This document shows, piece after piece, positions 22,641 through 34,188 of a stretch of DNA of 64,000 nucleotides; position 1 is the first letter of the stretch; each line of letters opens with the position of its first letter. Below the pieces are notes generated by a model, which searched no databases, was not told the DNA's origin, and saw only the letters and a list, made by a program, of their open reading frames with translations. The translations under genes and the position numbers were made by a program. This DNA is from Cycas panzhihuaensis (lineage: Eukaryota > Cycadophyta), in assembly GCA_023213395.1 (NCBI GenBank), contig CM041465.1, positions 85,939,741 through 86,003,740 of the forward strand. The letters are read 5' to 3'.

Positions 22641-25600
22641 TTCAATCGATGGACAATGGATCATACACATAGGAATAACTCAACATATGACATGCGATCA
22701 TAGTCTATATCAAACATTTAACTCAAATATTCAAGGAGTTGTTCACATGGGCGTAAATCACAATGACTTTTGGAGGAATTGGTAACATTCACGAAACTCT
22801 TAGACTTAAGAGATTTTACATTGTTTGATGTCTTATATACAATCACAAATAAAACTGCTCTCGTTATGCACACTTATCTCTCATGGATTTGATTTAAGTG
22901 TAACCATAAATGACTAGACTCTTCAGGTCATTCACTCTCTAATTGATCGAGTGGTCTTGACTGGATATCTCACTGACAAACTCTTTTGACTAAATGGCTC
23001 TCCATGTTCTAAAATCCATTATGCCCAGAAGCCCTTGTGCTAATAAAATTTGCATAACACCATCTTGACCTACCCAACATTGTCACTTGAAGCTCTTTGG
23101 GATGCTTGCATGAGCCATGTTCATATCGATAGACTTAGAGATCTTTGTAATACTATTCAAGTCTTACAAAGATCTCCTCCAAATCCTTTAAATGTGAAAC
23201 TTGTATCATTGTCAAATCTCATCAACAAACCTTTTCCAAAAGTCACTAGAAATCAAACCATCCATTATAATTAGGAAAGTATGTGTAGTTTTTTATACGA
23301 AAGATGAAGCCTTCTATGTATTCAAAGAATTCAAAGCTTCATGGCTGAAAAAGTCGTATTATCAACTCAAATGTCTTGAGCGATAATGGTGGTGAATATA
23401 GCTCATATGAGTTTAGAAGCTACCTTCGAGATAATGACATCAAACAATAGTAAGCAAGTACCCATGACAAAATGGAGTTACAGGTACATGAATAGGACAC
23501 TCATGAACATGGCTCAAGCTATGTTGGTATACAAAAATGTACCTACCTACCTATGGGTCGAAGCTATCTGGATAGTTGTTTATTGCATCAATGTTGTTAG
23601 GCCATCAAAGAAAGGATAATCACCTAATGAAAAGTGATTAAGATAAGCCCTCATTGTTCACTACTTTAAAATTTTTTGCTCTACATGTTATGCCTACATT
23701 TTGGATGCAGATCGAAATAAACTCTAGCGAAGGGTACTTAAAGACATCTTTGTCAGATACCCTATGGATAAAAAAATGTATAAGGTCTTTATACCTTCAC
23801 AACAAAAAATCATCGTTACCAGAGATGCCATTTTTTGTGGAGACAGAAAGAATCGATTGTAAACTAGACTCCAAAACACCTTCACATTTACATTACGATT
23901 ATGTTATCAAGTATGATGTTCAAATTCTAAAATTGGGAAGGGGGAGGAGGGGGACATGCATAATTACTTCAAATATTGAAAGCTGACAATAGAGCCTTAA
24001 ATGATATAAGTTGTGACTCTGAACCAATAAGTACACATCTAGTACCATCCTTTGAAGATAACAAAGTTGACAAAGGCAAAGCCATTATAGAATAATCATC
24101 CTCCCCACCTTCAATTGACAAATGCAAAATAGTGGTAGAAGGACCATCTTCCTTAGGCATATCAATATCCTTCTCATAAAATAATCATTTTAATAAACAA
24201 GATAAGAAACAAGAAGTTAAAGGAAATAAGGACATCATTTCCCAACTCAAGGATCTCGTATGAAGCACCGCTTGCCGACTCAGCATCACGGACATCTGAC
24301 CCAATGTTGTGTGCTAGATAAAGGTAGTGCAAAACTAGCATGAAGTGCCCTATAAGGAGCAAAGATGTAGGAATCATTATATATTGAGCTTGAGCCGTGA
24401 GCGCACATTACTCTTAATGAATAGCCCTCTTATACTAACAAGTTATAAAATATATGGTTTGGAAATCACGATGAATGAAGAATATCAATCTCTCTCATAA
24501 AAAATAGTACATGGGAGCTCGTTAATCTACCACTTGGCGGAAAAGGTAGTTCAAAATAAATAGATGTTCAAAAACAAATATAGATCAGGATGGCACCCTT
24601 GAAAACACAAGGCAAGGTTGGTAGTTAAAGGATTCACACAAAAAGAATGCATCAACTACACTAAAGTCTTTTGCACCTACAACCAAGTAGCCCCTTTACA
24701 ATTAGAACTTGTATGGCCTTGGCTATTCAACATGATTGAAAAAATCCACTAGCTCAATATTAAAATTGTATTTCTCAATAAGGATATTGAAGAAGAAAAT
24801 TTACATAGCTCGGTCGAGAAGGATACAAGATCAAGGTCAAAAGCATAAGGTTTGTAGGCTTAAAAGTCCTTATACTGACCTTAAACAAGCCCTCGTTAAC
24901 TTGGTTTGCCAAGTTGTCTAAAGAATGAGGTAACTTAGATGATATGAGGTTTGTGGATGACATCGCTATTAGCGGATAACAATGAAGGCAAGCAATAAGT
25001 CAGGATGAAAAAGGAGCTTAGCAAAATGTTCAAATTGCTTCGACCTTAGTTTAATGAAATATTACTTAGGAATTGAAGTAACACAAAAAGAATAAAATTT
25101 TTTCCCGTTCTAAGAAAAAATACATTAACGATCTTCTAGCAAATTTCGGTTGAAGAAGCGATCTTCTAACCAAGTTTCGAGTTAGAAGATGCTTGACCAT
25201 GAAGCTTTATCTATAGACCTTAATATCAAACTCTCAACTAATGGTAATACTAGGGAGGTAAATGTAACACTCTACGAGGAAACTTTTAAGTAGTCTCATC
25301 TACACACTACCAATACAAGGCCAAATATTGCACACTCGGTCATTATTCTTACCGCACGATTCATGACAAATCCTAAACCAGAATCAACGGCGTACTCTAC
25401 GATTCGAGTATTAAAATACTTAAAGAGCAACCAACAAATTTAGTATGTTGTATAAACCTAATAATGAATTCAAACTTTGTAGGAGATAAAGATCTGAAAG
25501 ATTTATGTCTAAGTATATAATATTTCTTGGAACAGCATCAATATCATGGAGATCTAGATGACAAAAGATAGTTGTTGATTCAATTTGCCAAAGTTAAATA

Positions 25601-25890
25601 TGTTGCTATACGGAACCAATAAGGAGGTGATATGGCTTAGAAAATTATTAGAAACATTGAATAATACCCAAAGCAAATCTTATTGACCTTCATTATAGAT
25701 AATCAATTGTAGCAATCCACATGAGTGAAAAATTTATGTATTTCCTGCAATTATACCAAACACATAAATGCAGTCCATAGGATTAGAGAACTGGTTCATA
25801 GCAGTGCAATTCAACTAGAATCTTTGTCTCACCGTACGGATCAAGTGGCCGATATCTTTACCAAAGCTACCTTTCTGAAAGGGTGAAGTT
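22640..25890 (+). pseudogene. copia-1 pol (protease, integrase, RT, RNase H), copy A
   Basis: Shattered Ty1/copia pol. In order: degenerate protease around 22650-22720 (GQWIIHIGITQHMTC); GAG-pre-integrase 23050-23270 (LWDACMSHVHIDRLRDLC and a Cys pair); integrase core 23280-23620 with MNMAQAMLVYKNVPTYLWVEA; integrase tail 23650-23840; RT pieces 24470-25100 (KHKARLVVKGFTQKECINY-type block corrupted here, KVCRLKSPYTDLKQA, FVDDI); RNase H 25190-25880 ending DQVADIFTK. Same order as copy B with more frame breaks. Confidence 0.75.
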
Positions 25891-26392
25891 TTGAATAGTT
25901 AAAAGATGAGAAAGCTTGGTATTGGCCTTCATCTTCAACTTATCAAAGAAGATGGCAACATGATCATCATACTCTATTCTATTCGTGAAAACTCCTTATA
26001 GAACGCACGGAAAGAGGCAGACTAAGTCTCCTACTCAATATGTTGTGAAAAGCGCATGTAGGCACATAAGGATAAAGGTTGTACTAGTTTTTAGAAAATC
26101 AAAATCGTATTGAAAACTTGAAAGGGAATAAGGGATAACTAAATGGTATATAGAGACCGGCCGGAATCAGATTGCATATTTAAGCTAGTTGGTTATCAAG
26201 CTACATTAAAAACCATCTTAACCGTTTGATTTATAAAATAGGCTATAGATCTTAAAATCTATGGATTTTATTCCTATGAGAGTTTCTCACAAGAAATGCA
26301 TTTCAAAAGTTTCAATGTAATAATGGGGGAAGCGATGAAGACCTCATATAATAGATTTTCTCAAAATGACCTTCCACCATTAACCGGAGGGT

Positions 26393-26693
26393 TGAAAGAG
26401 ATTAATGTATCAAAGTCACTTGTATAGATTAATTAAGTGACTTTTAAGATATATTATTATTATTAGTCTTTAGTGAAATATACTTTATGTGCATTTAGAT
26501 GTAATTTCGAGTTTTGTTATTGGCGGGAATCTAGCCTAATACTAACCCTCAATAATAAAAGCGAAATCTACGATGAAAGTCATTATTCATTCACACCTCA
26601 AGCTTTGCTCCCGTATCTTGTTTCATCTCTTTTTCATTCCCCATTGCCGTTTGTGTATCACAGTGATTTATTCCTAGATCCATCCTTCCTTTA
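26393..26693 (+). repeat. 3' LTR of copia-1, copy A
   Basis: 301 bp starting TGAAAGAGATTAATG after a purine-rich stretch (CCGGAGGGT) and ending CTTCCTTTA (the expected CA end mutated to TA). Followed by the TGATG target duplication and the gypsy-1 RNase H. Confidence 0.8.
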
Positions 26694-26763
26694 TGATGCT
26701 TTTGAAGCTATGCCATGGGGTATTGAAGCAAGAAAGACTGAGTGCCATATCATTCAAAGACTT
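26694..26763 (+). pseudogene. gypsy-1 RNase H fragment, copy A
   Basis: Seventy bases after the copia-1 3' LTR, continuing the RNase H that stops at 3145: a GYAMG-type block (degraded to EAMPWG) and C-H-I-I-Q-R-L where copy B reads PYHSKTF. Truncated by the assembly gap. Confidence 0.75.
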
Positions 26764-27263
26764 NNNNNNNNNNNNNNNNNNNNNNNNNNNNNNNNNNNNN
26801 NNNNNNNNNNNNNNNNNNNNNNNNNNNNNNNNNNNNNNNNNNNNNNNNNNNNNNNNNNNNNNNNNNNNNNNNNNNNNNNNNNNNNNNNNNNNNNNNNNNN
26901 NNNNNNNNNNNNNNNNNNNNNNNNNNNNNNNNNNNNNNNNNNNNNNNNNNNNNNNNNNNNNNNNNNNNNNNNNNNNNNNNNNNNNNNNNNNNNNNNNNNN
27001 NNNNNNNNNNNNNNNNNNNNNNNNNNNNNNNNNNNNNNNNNNNNNNNNNNNNNNNNNNNNNNNNNNNNNNNNNNNNNNNNNNNNNNNNNNNNNNNNNNNN
27101 NNNNNNNNNNNNNNNNNNNNNNNNNNNNNNNNNNNNNNNNNNNNNNNNNNNNNNNNNNNNNNNNNNNNNNNNNNNNNNNNNNNNNNNNNNNNNNNNNNNN
27201 NNNNNNNNNNNNNNNNNNNNNNNNNNNNNNNNNNNNNNNNNNNNNNNNNNNNNNNNNNNNNNN
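26764..27263. other. Assembly gap of exactly 500 N
   Basis: Five hundred consecutive Ns. The round number suggests a scaffolding placeholder rather than a measured gap. The left flank is the gypsy-1 RNase H at copy A's end; the right flank is inside a reversed gypsy-2-family LTR, about 254 bp into the copy A equivalent. Confidence 0.98.
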
Positions 27264-27454
27264 ATGGATGCCCCTCACTGTGATCGTTATAGTGCCATAG
27301 TACATGCATTATGAATGTGCACTGTAAATGCATGTAGGCAGCACATGTCAATCAAACTATTCTCAATTCCTTATAAACTATAAGTAAGAAAAGCAAGAAC
27401 ACATACCGCACAAACCTGTCGATGCATCCCAGTCCATTCCTACCAGTCAAAACA
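27264..27454 (-). mobile_element. Divergent gypsy-2-family LTR, 5' end, copy B
   Basis: Counterpart of 254-474, cut on the left by the gap. Minus strand begins TGTTTTGACTGGTAGGAATG. The 5' end is more corrupted than in copy A. Confidence 0.65.
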
Positions 27455-28560
27455 AATGGTCACCCAGCACCACCATTTTATTTTAAATCTAAGGGAAAGT
27501 CCTTGGCTCTTATTTAAAAATTAAGAAAATTTTTATTTTTTTACAAAGAAACTAATTTTTCAAAGGAGGGGTATCTTTTATTTTTAAAGATCTAAAAGAA
27601 TTTTTTTTTTTTTCCTTTCTGTTAAAAGAGATATTTCTTCAAAGTGTGCTATGTTTTTTTTTAATTTTTTCAAAGGCTTCATATATTTTTTGGAAAAAAA
27701 AATGAATTTTTTTTTTTTAAATTGAATATCATTTTTTAAATGGTCATATATATTCTTTTTAGAAAGGAAAGTAAATCTTTTTTGAGGTTGAATAATCTTT
27801 CACTGAGAAAGATATTTCACTGACCAAAAATAGTAAATATAGATTAAATTTGTTCATAATTTTCATTGAGAATTTCGTCATTTTCTACTCAAACTAGTGT
27901 TTATCATTTGAAAAATTAAAATCTTAGATTTATCAATCTTTTATTTCTTCATTGTCAAGGAGTTTTATTTTAGATTCTGCATATTTTAAAAATCCCACAT
28001 TTTACAAGATTCCATTAAGTAAAGTTTTAGTTTAATTTCTATTTTCAAAGAGTATTTGAAATTATACATTATAAGTTCATTGATTTATGAAGTTTACTTT
28101 CAAAGCGGAATATATATTTTATAAAAAAGTTCACAATTTTGTTGGAAAAGCATTCTTCATTCTATCATCGACTACAATTTCTAATGTTGTGCTGCATTCT
28201 GATTCATCATCGCACTTATTAAAGTTGCATATAAGGTACTATTTCGCAAAAAAATATTCCATTTTAAAGTATTTTATGTTTTCTTAGTAATTTGCATTAG
28301 CAAGACCACATCATTGTTAACTTATTGACATTGGCTTGTGTTGTTTGTAGAATATTTTTATCATCTACTTGCACTAGTATTGAATTCATTTAAAAAAAAA
28401 TTAATGTCTACCAAAGCGCTATTCTTTCCCGATTATATATTAAAGTTTTTTTTCTATAAAACGGCAATGATGAATTTTAAAATTAAATCACGAATTCATA
28501 TATTTGATAACCATGATTTTCAACAATGCTGACAAAACATGATAGCAAACTTACTTTATC
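27455..28560. other. AT-rich non-coding stretch, copy B
   Basis: Counterpart of 475-1600, with long T and A runs. No gene seen; the short frames 28087-28287 and 28338-28532 are not conserved in copy A. Confidence 0.5.
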
Positions 28561-29203
28561 ACAAATGATTTTCAGAATATCTACAGAGATGGATAATGAA
28601 ATTAATACTAAAGAAGATCTGAAAAAGATAATGAAGCCTTAGATATATTATTTGCACTATAGATGATAATATTTTTTTCTAAAGCCATGTGAAATGACGA
28701 CATCCAAAATCATTATATGACACCTTAGATTCTATTTATGGGGAGCAAAACCCTTAATATGAATGAATTTAACTTTGTTGTCATGTTAAGTATGTGAAAA
28801 GATATGCCGAAGCTAGACAATTGCAACTGCATAATAAAAAGACTAAGGAAGCAGATTCAAACCCAAATGCAATGATCATCTTGTACACATGAAGCACATC
28901 CTTCATTTGAGGGGAAGAAATCTTATGACAAATACCTTGAACATAATGGGTTACTCATAAAACAAAGATTCTAGATAATAAAGTCAAAGATGTAGTCATT
29001 CATCCTCAATTCAAATCAAGCTACACATACTTGGACATCATTTGAACTCCTCAATGTTAAAAGAGACTCAGTATTACCAAAAGAATGAGGTGTTGATGAT
29101 GATAAAGCTAAAGTGAAAAACATTCAAAGTTTTTTAAGTTTTTTCAAGTTCAAGTTTGCCAAGTTTAAAGAAAAAATGAAGATGTGTAAGTGATGATGAC
29201 CAT
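28560..29203 (+). pseudogene. copia-0 gag-like remnant, copy B
   Basis: Counterpart of 1600-2220: the same UBN2-like stretch (DDNIF, DTLDSIYG) and charged tail, with more frameshifts. It shows an extra block encoding Y-A-E-A-R-Q-L-Q-L that copy A has lost, so copy A has a small deletion at about 1834-1850. Confidence 0.45.
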
Positions 29204-29214
29204 TAAGGGGAGAA

Positions 29215-29585
29215 TGTTGGGGTTAATACATTCATCACCCTACTCCCTGGACCATTTATACATATAAGTGCACACATGTGAAAGTAAGTAAAGTAAAGGT
29301 TTAGAATTACTTTTAGTTAAGCTATTATTTATTATTATATTTTAAATTTTTGTAGTTTGAGGAGGTTTCCCTCCTCTTTCAAATTATATCTTTACTAAGG
29401 TGGCGGATGTACCACAAGTGCACTTTTGACATGTCTTCTTTATGGTAAAGTTGTAGTATGCTCTCTATAAAGATTGATTGTAATAATTTATTTATACACT
29501 TTTTAATACTATGACTTGATTATTTGATATATACTACATTCTATCTCAGAGATATTTTGCCAAATCATGAACAACCTTCAAATCA
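29215..29585 (+). repeat. 3' LTR of copia-0, copy B
   Basis: Starts TGTTGGGGTTAATAC after the purine run AAGGGGAGAA and ends near TTCAAATCA. Counterpart of 2232-2577. Confidence 0.65.
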
Positions 29586-30172
29586 TATAAGGTTATTGAG
29601 CTGGATGGTGATGTTTTTAGTTTATACAATGATACTTGCCACCTTCACGAGATTAATGAATGGGGCATTGAGACCCTTTGTCAATGATTTTATTATTGTT
29701 TACCAGGATGATATTATGATTTTTAGTCAAACTTCGGAGGAGGACCTCCAGGCATATCAGAAAGTGCGCTCAAAGTTCTTTCAATAGAAGCAACTAAAAC
29801 TTAACACTAAAGAAGTGCGAGTTTGGTAATGCAATCTCTCTCATTTTCTTGGGATTTGTGGGTGGAAGAGGAGAATTAAATATTGACCCAACAAAGATTA
29901 GAGTAATTCTTAACAGCCCACACCTAAGACAACTACGGGTAGAAAAGGAAAGTTTCATTGGTGCTTGTTAATATTTCAAGAAAGTTTATTTTTAAATTCT
30001 CCCAATTAGAGATTGACCTCTACAGCGTGCATTAACAAGAGGGCATCTACAAAGTTTCATTAGAAAATATAAGTAAAGAAAAAGCCTTCAAGCTTTACAA
30101 CTAAAAATTGGTATGAAGTATCAATGTTATGCCTTTAATATCATTACAAAACCATTTGAGTTAGAGGCCATG
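29586..30172 (+). pseudogene. gypsy-1 reverse transcriptase, C-terminal half, copy B
   Basis: Counterpart of 2590-3145. The frame 29524-29787 is open across the active site: LSWMVMF, ATFTRLMNGALRPFVND, then VYQDDIMIFSQT. The thumb and connection follow with frameshifts. Ends at the copia-1 LTR. Confidence 0.85.
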
Positions 30173-30495
30173 TGAAAGAGGTTAATGTCTTAAGGTCATT
30201 TTATGTAGATTAATTAAGTGGCCTTATGTTATATTGTTAAATTAGTCTCTTAGTAAAATATGATTTATGTGGCTTTGGGATGTAATTTTGGGTTCATGTC
30301 ATTAGGGCAAAAAATTCTAAACTCCTAATAATCTCTTTAATAATAATAAGGCGAAAATCTCAATGAGGGAGAGTCATTATTCATTCTCACCTCAAACTTT
30401 GCTCTCATAAGACATTGTTGTTTCATCTATTTTTCATTCTCCATTGCCATTGTGTGCATATGAGTGATTTGTTCCCCTGATACATCCTTCCTTCA
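30173..30495 (+). repeat. 5' LTR of copia-1, copy B
   Basis: 323 bp, TGAAAGAGGTTAATG to CCTTCCTTCA. Pairs with 53652-53963. The tRNA-Met PBS expected at 30498 is corrupted to TGCTGTCATCGCA. Confidence 0.75.
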
Positions 30496-31438
30496 TGTGC
30501 TGTCATCGCACTCTAGAAGTAGATCTATTTACTCCCATTCCACTCGCATGGAGTCATTTTGCCCTCCCTTCACCTTTTAATTGAAGTCTTGAGAGTCAGC
30601 ACTTATTATTTTCAAAAATTTTAAGAATTTTTAATCATACACAAAGTTTCCTTACTATTTTATTTGTTAGTATAAACATATTTCAATATCCTCTATTTAT
30701 TTGCAAATTGATTAAGCATTAAGGATCAAAGTTGTTAGTTGGAAGAAAGTTTCTTGGCTTTTAGGCTCCATGCTTTTAGGAAAAAAAAAATTATCAATCT
30801 CAGTATCTAATTTTAGAATTTTACTAAGGGATATTCTATTGATTTTTATCATAAATCAATTTTCGGATATAAATATATGGTGTAAAGTTGTAGGAAAAAT
30901 TCATGGGCTATCTTACCCAGTGGCAAAATAAGCCTAAACGTCCTCGTAAAAAGGTCATGTTGTACCTTATGAGAGGTGAAAATCAAAAGTTGTGCTGCTT
31001 TTGACTAAAAATTTGCACGCAAAGGAGGGATGCTCAAACAAAACAAACATTTTATCTTTCTACACCATCTCCAAATTCTACCTCGATCAACCTCAAAAAA
31101 ATTAGAAGTTTCATCTGGTAATTTGACTATTTTTTAAGAAATTTCTCAAATTTTTCAATGCATATCGAAAATTTCCTAAGGATTTAGTAAATCTAACCTC
31201 GTTGAAATCTAACAAATCAAGTTTTACTGTGATTTGATGCACCAAAAAGGAAGATTTCTCTAAAATTCAGACATTTCTATCAAGAAAAGTCTGAGGCTCT
31301 ATTGAGTTTTATGTTGTTTACGCTTATTTCTGAAGTTTTCTAGAAGACTTTTGACCTCACCATGCTAAGATCTACTCATCCGGGAGAGTGAAGTTTCGTA
31401 CATCTTCAAAATGTTTTGGAGTCATTTTGTATGCGTTG
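30496..31438 (+). other. copia-1 leader, first part, copy B
   Basis: Counterpart of 3458-4339. Non-coding, AT-rich. Confidence 0.55.
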
Positions 31439-31443
31439 CATGG

Positions 31444-34015
31444 TGTTTCCCAACGCACCTGTGGAATGGACTCGAGACCTTACAACGACTCGTGATATAC
31501 GTTCTCACTTCTCCTTGCTCTTGTTTGGATGAGATCATGTTTAGCGTGAGACTACTTGAGGCATATGCTTGCATGCCTCGCATTACTTAACTGCTTTAAT
31601 CATATTGCATGTGCTTACATGACCGCTTTCAACTCTATGACGACTCACTGATGGGGGCATTCTCATTAGAATTCTCGTGACGAAGTCTTATAGGGGCAAA
31701 GTCTTATAATTTCAGGCTTCAATGAGTCATGTTTCGACGACTAATGGGGGCATTCCTCGTGACGAAGTCTCCTCCAAGTCCGGGATCAATTCCTTAGGTT
31801 GAGGAGCCATTTATTTGTGCTGTATTACATGCCCATCACCCGAGTATTCCCAGAGTTGTTTCAACCTTAATTTACTCTCAATATAAACTCCAAAGCCTTA
31901 TTCCTACTTATTTTTATTTATTTCTTTTGTTTCAAATCCGCTTTCCACTGTGCAAACTTGCGCTGTAGATTCCAAGCGGTGCTTGATCTTTTACCGCCCG
32001 GTACCATGAAGTTTAATTACTGCATACAGGCTGATCGCTTAAAATTTAAAAAATCAACGCGAATAGCAGTTCCACTTTTTCGTTGGGAACCGCCATATGG
32101 CACTATTTGACTTTGCATACGGGCCTCGACATCCCCAACATTTCACCTCCCCGAATGTGGGATAAAGATTTCCTCTTTATTTTCAAGGATCTTTTATTCA
32201 TTTTTACAAAAAATTACACAAAATCCTCACAGAAACCTACTACAAAGAGAGATACACAATTGCTGGCTCAATTCCAGGGACCATTGCTGCCCCTATTGCT
32301 CACCAACAACAAGCTCTACATCTACTTGCAGGACTTCAAGGATTCAAGGAGGATCATCATCAAAATCTCCCAAAAGACAAGCTACAAAGGCTCCAAACCC
32401 ACAGGATCATTCTCACATTTCTCTCCTTTCCAAAACCTACCACCATAATCCACCAAATGCTGGTTATTTCCTTCTATTTTTCCAACAAGTTCATGTTTGA
32501 AATCTTCCCAACAAGGTGCCTCTCATATTTACTTTGTGATTTATGTTATTTCTTTATGCTTTTGTGAATAAACTCTTAGTTTATGTGCCTTCTTATTGCT
32601 GTAACTAGTTGGCATCATTTTCGTGTCTTTTGGCATAATATTATTTTCCCAATAATCCCTACAAACCTACTCTTAGGTGGCTGTTGCAAGGGTAACATGA
32701 GAGAATTGAGGAGGAAGGCAGTACATCCCCCTTGTTGTCCTTCTCCCCAAGGGTTTCATCCCTTATTCTCTTTCCTTGCCTTTGGTGCCTTCCTAGAAGT
32801 CGTTAGGGGTTTGGAAGCCCATTTTCGTAGCTAAACTAGTGTTGGCTCTATTGCCATCTTTGGTTTTAAATTTCTATCCGCTGGCTTTAGGCATCGCATA
32901 AGCCCTAAAGCTTCTTGGGTTATCGGTTTGCCACTCACCCAATCAGACGAGTTACTATTCGTAGCATCTCGTTCTTTGGGTGTTTGCATACCTTTTAGTT
33001 GCCCTTTTCTTTCTCATTATACACTATCCCTATCCTTGCTGCGAGTCAGTTTCCCTTCCTGAGACTAAGTGGAGACTTCTTGTAGGCGAGTTAGCCATTC
33101 CAAGGCTATACTCTTCATTTTTTGGTGTCATTTGCGAAAAATGTTTGCGGGAGTTTTTATTAAATATTGTTCCATCAAATGATAGTATATATGCTTAGCT
33201 TAGTTTGATTTTGTTTCCTCTAAGTTTAGTACATATACTTGGTCTATTTCATGGCCCTCTTCTGAGAGGGAGATACTCGTGTAGTTGACTTGCAGGGTCT
33301 CGCATTGGTGGAGTCGCATGTGGAACAAAGCCCGTTGCAGGTTAGTTCCACATTTAGTGCTTTTTGTTATTTTCCGTTGTTTGCTTTCCTGTTTTACTTT
33401 TGCATGCATAAGGGGAGGTAAGCTAGCCCCTCTTCGATTGCTCGTGGAAACCATTGCCGACCGGTATCGCATGCGCGACAAGTAGAGCGGGAAGCAAAGA
33501 GATGAATAGCACTCTATTTGGATGCCGGGTCCAGGTATTTTCCTTATCCTCATATATCTTCTTTATGTTGTTTTCCTTTATGCATATGTTTGCGTAGTTA
33601 GAAACATATAAGGAATTGAAAGTGGAGGAACATATTTTTGCTTTGCATTACTTTTATCTAGTGGTTAGTCTAGCATATTTAGATAGTTTACTTTGTGTTA
33701 GAGCTACCCATACTTTACCCCATTTTAGCCTATACCTAGATGCCACACTCTACCTATATCCCCGTTCTCATGTTGGCTTCTCACTTCCCTGAGAAGACGC
33801 AACATGCCACGTTCTCTCCTCCTTTTCACAGCCATCAGGGGTAGGAAGGCCTGCTTGTGTAGCTACCGGAAGCAACCGAGCACCTCTGATTCGAATCTCG
33901 CTCGGCACATAGACACCTGCCTGAGGTGAAGTCCTTATTGTTTAGCCTAACTTAGCTTTGCATAATTCGTTTCTTTCGCTAAACATAAGGATACCATCCC
34001 GCGGCAAGAATTTCA
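31444..34015 (+). repeat. 5' LTR of gypsy-2, copy B
   Basis: About 2.57 kb, TGTTTCCCAACGCACCTGTG to GAATTTCA; CATGG precedes it at 31439-31443. The part from about 32960 to the end is nearly identical to copy A, while 31450-32900 has many small indels. Confidence 0.85.
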
Positions 34016-34016
34016 C

Positions 34017-34032
34017 TGGCGACCATACTAGG
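34017..34032 (+). other. gypsy-2 primer-binding site, copy B
   Basis: TGGCGACCATACTAGG, one base after the LTR end; identical to copy A. tRNA not named. Confidence 0.55.
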
Positions 34033-34188
34033 AAACTGCTAGTAAAGGAACTAGCTTTGCTTCCCCTTTTCATTGGTGTTCTTGCCTTTAGGTAGCCTTC
34101 TTATCTCGCTTTTCAGTTGGGCAGGCCCCAACATATTTGCTTCATATCCCCTTCCGCTTTCTTATAACAACGCTCGTAAAGGCATTGC

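Larger units (their letters stand above)
254..26763. repeat. Copy A of a ~26.5-kb duplicated locus
   Basis: This block matches 27264-54039 end to end, with the same retroelement insertions at the same points. Some stretches are identical for hundreds of bases (for example around 5800-6070 against 32960-33230, and 6870-7205 against 34020-34355), while others differ by frequent one- to five-base indels. The block ends abruptly at a run of Ns inside a gypsy RNase H. A duplicate contig or haplotig is more likely than a true tandem duplication, because the two ends fall at arbitrary points inside elements. Confidence 0.85.

Noticed and set aside
26473-27351. Long frames of up to 275 codons across 26.5-27.3 kb on both strands
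   Set aside because: They run through the 500 Ns and are artefacts of unknown bases.
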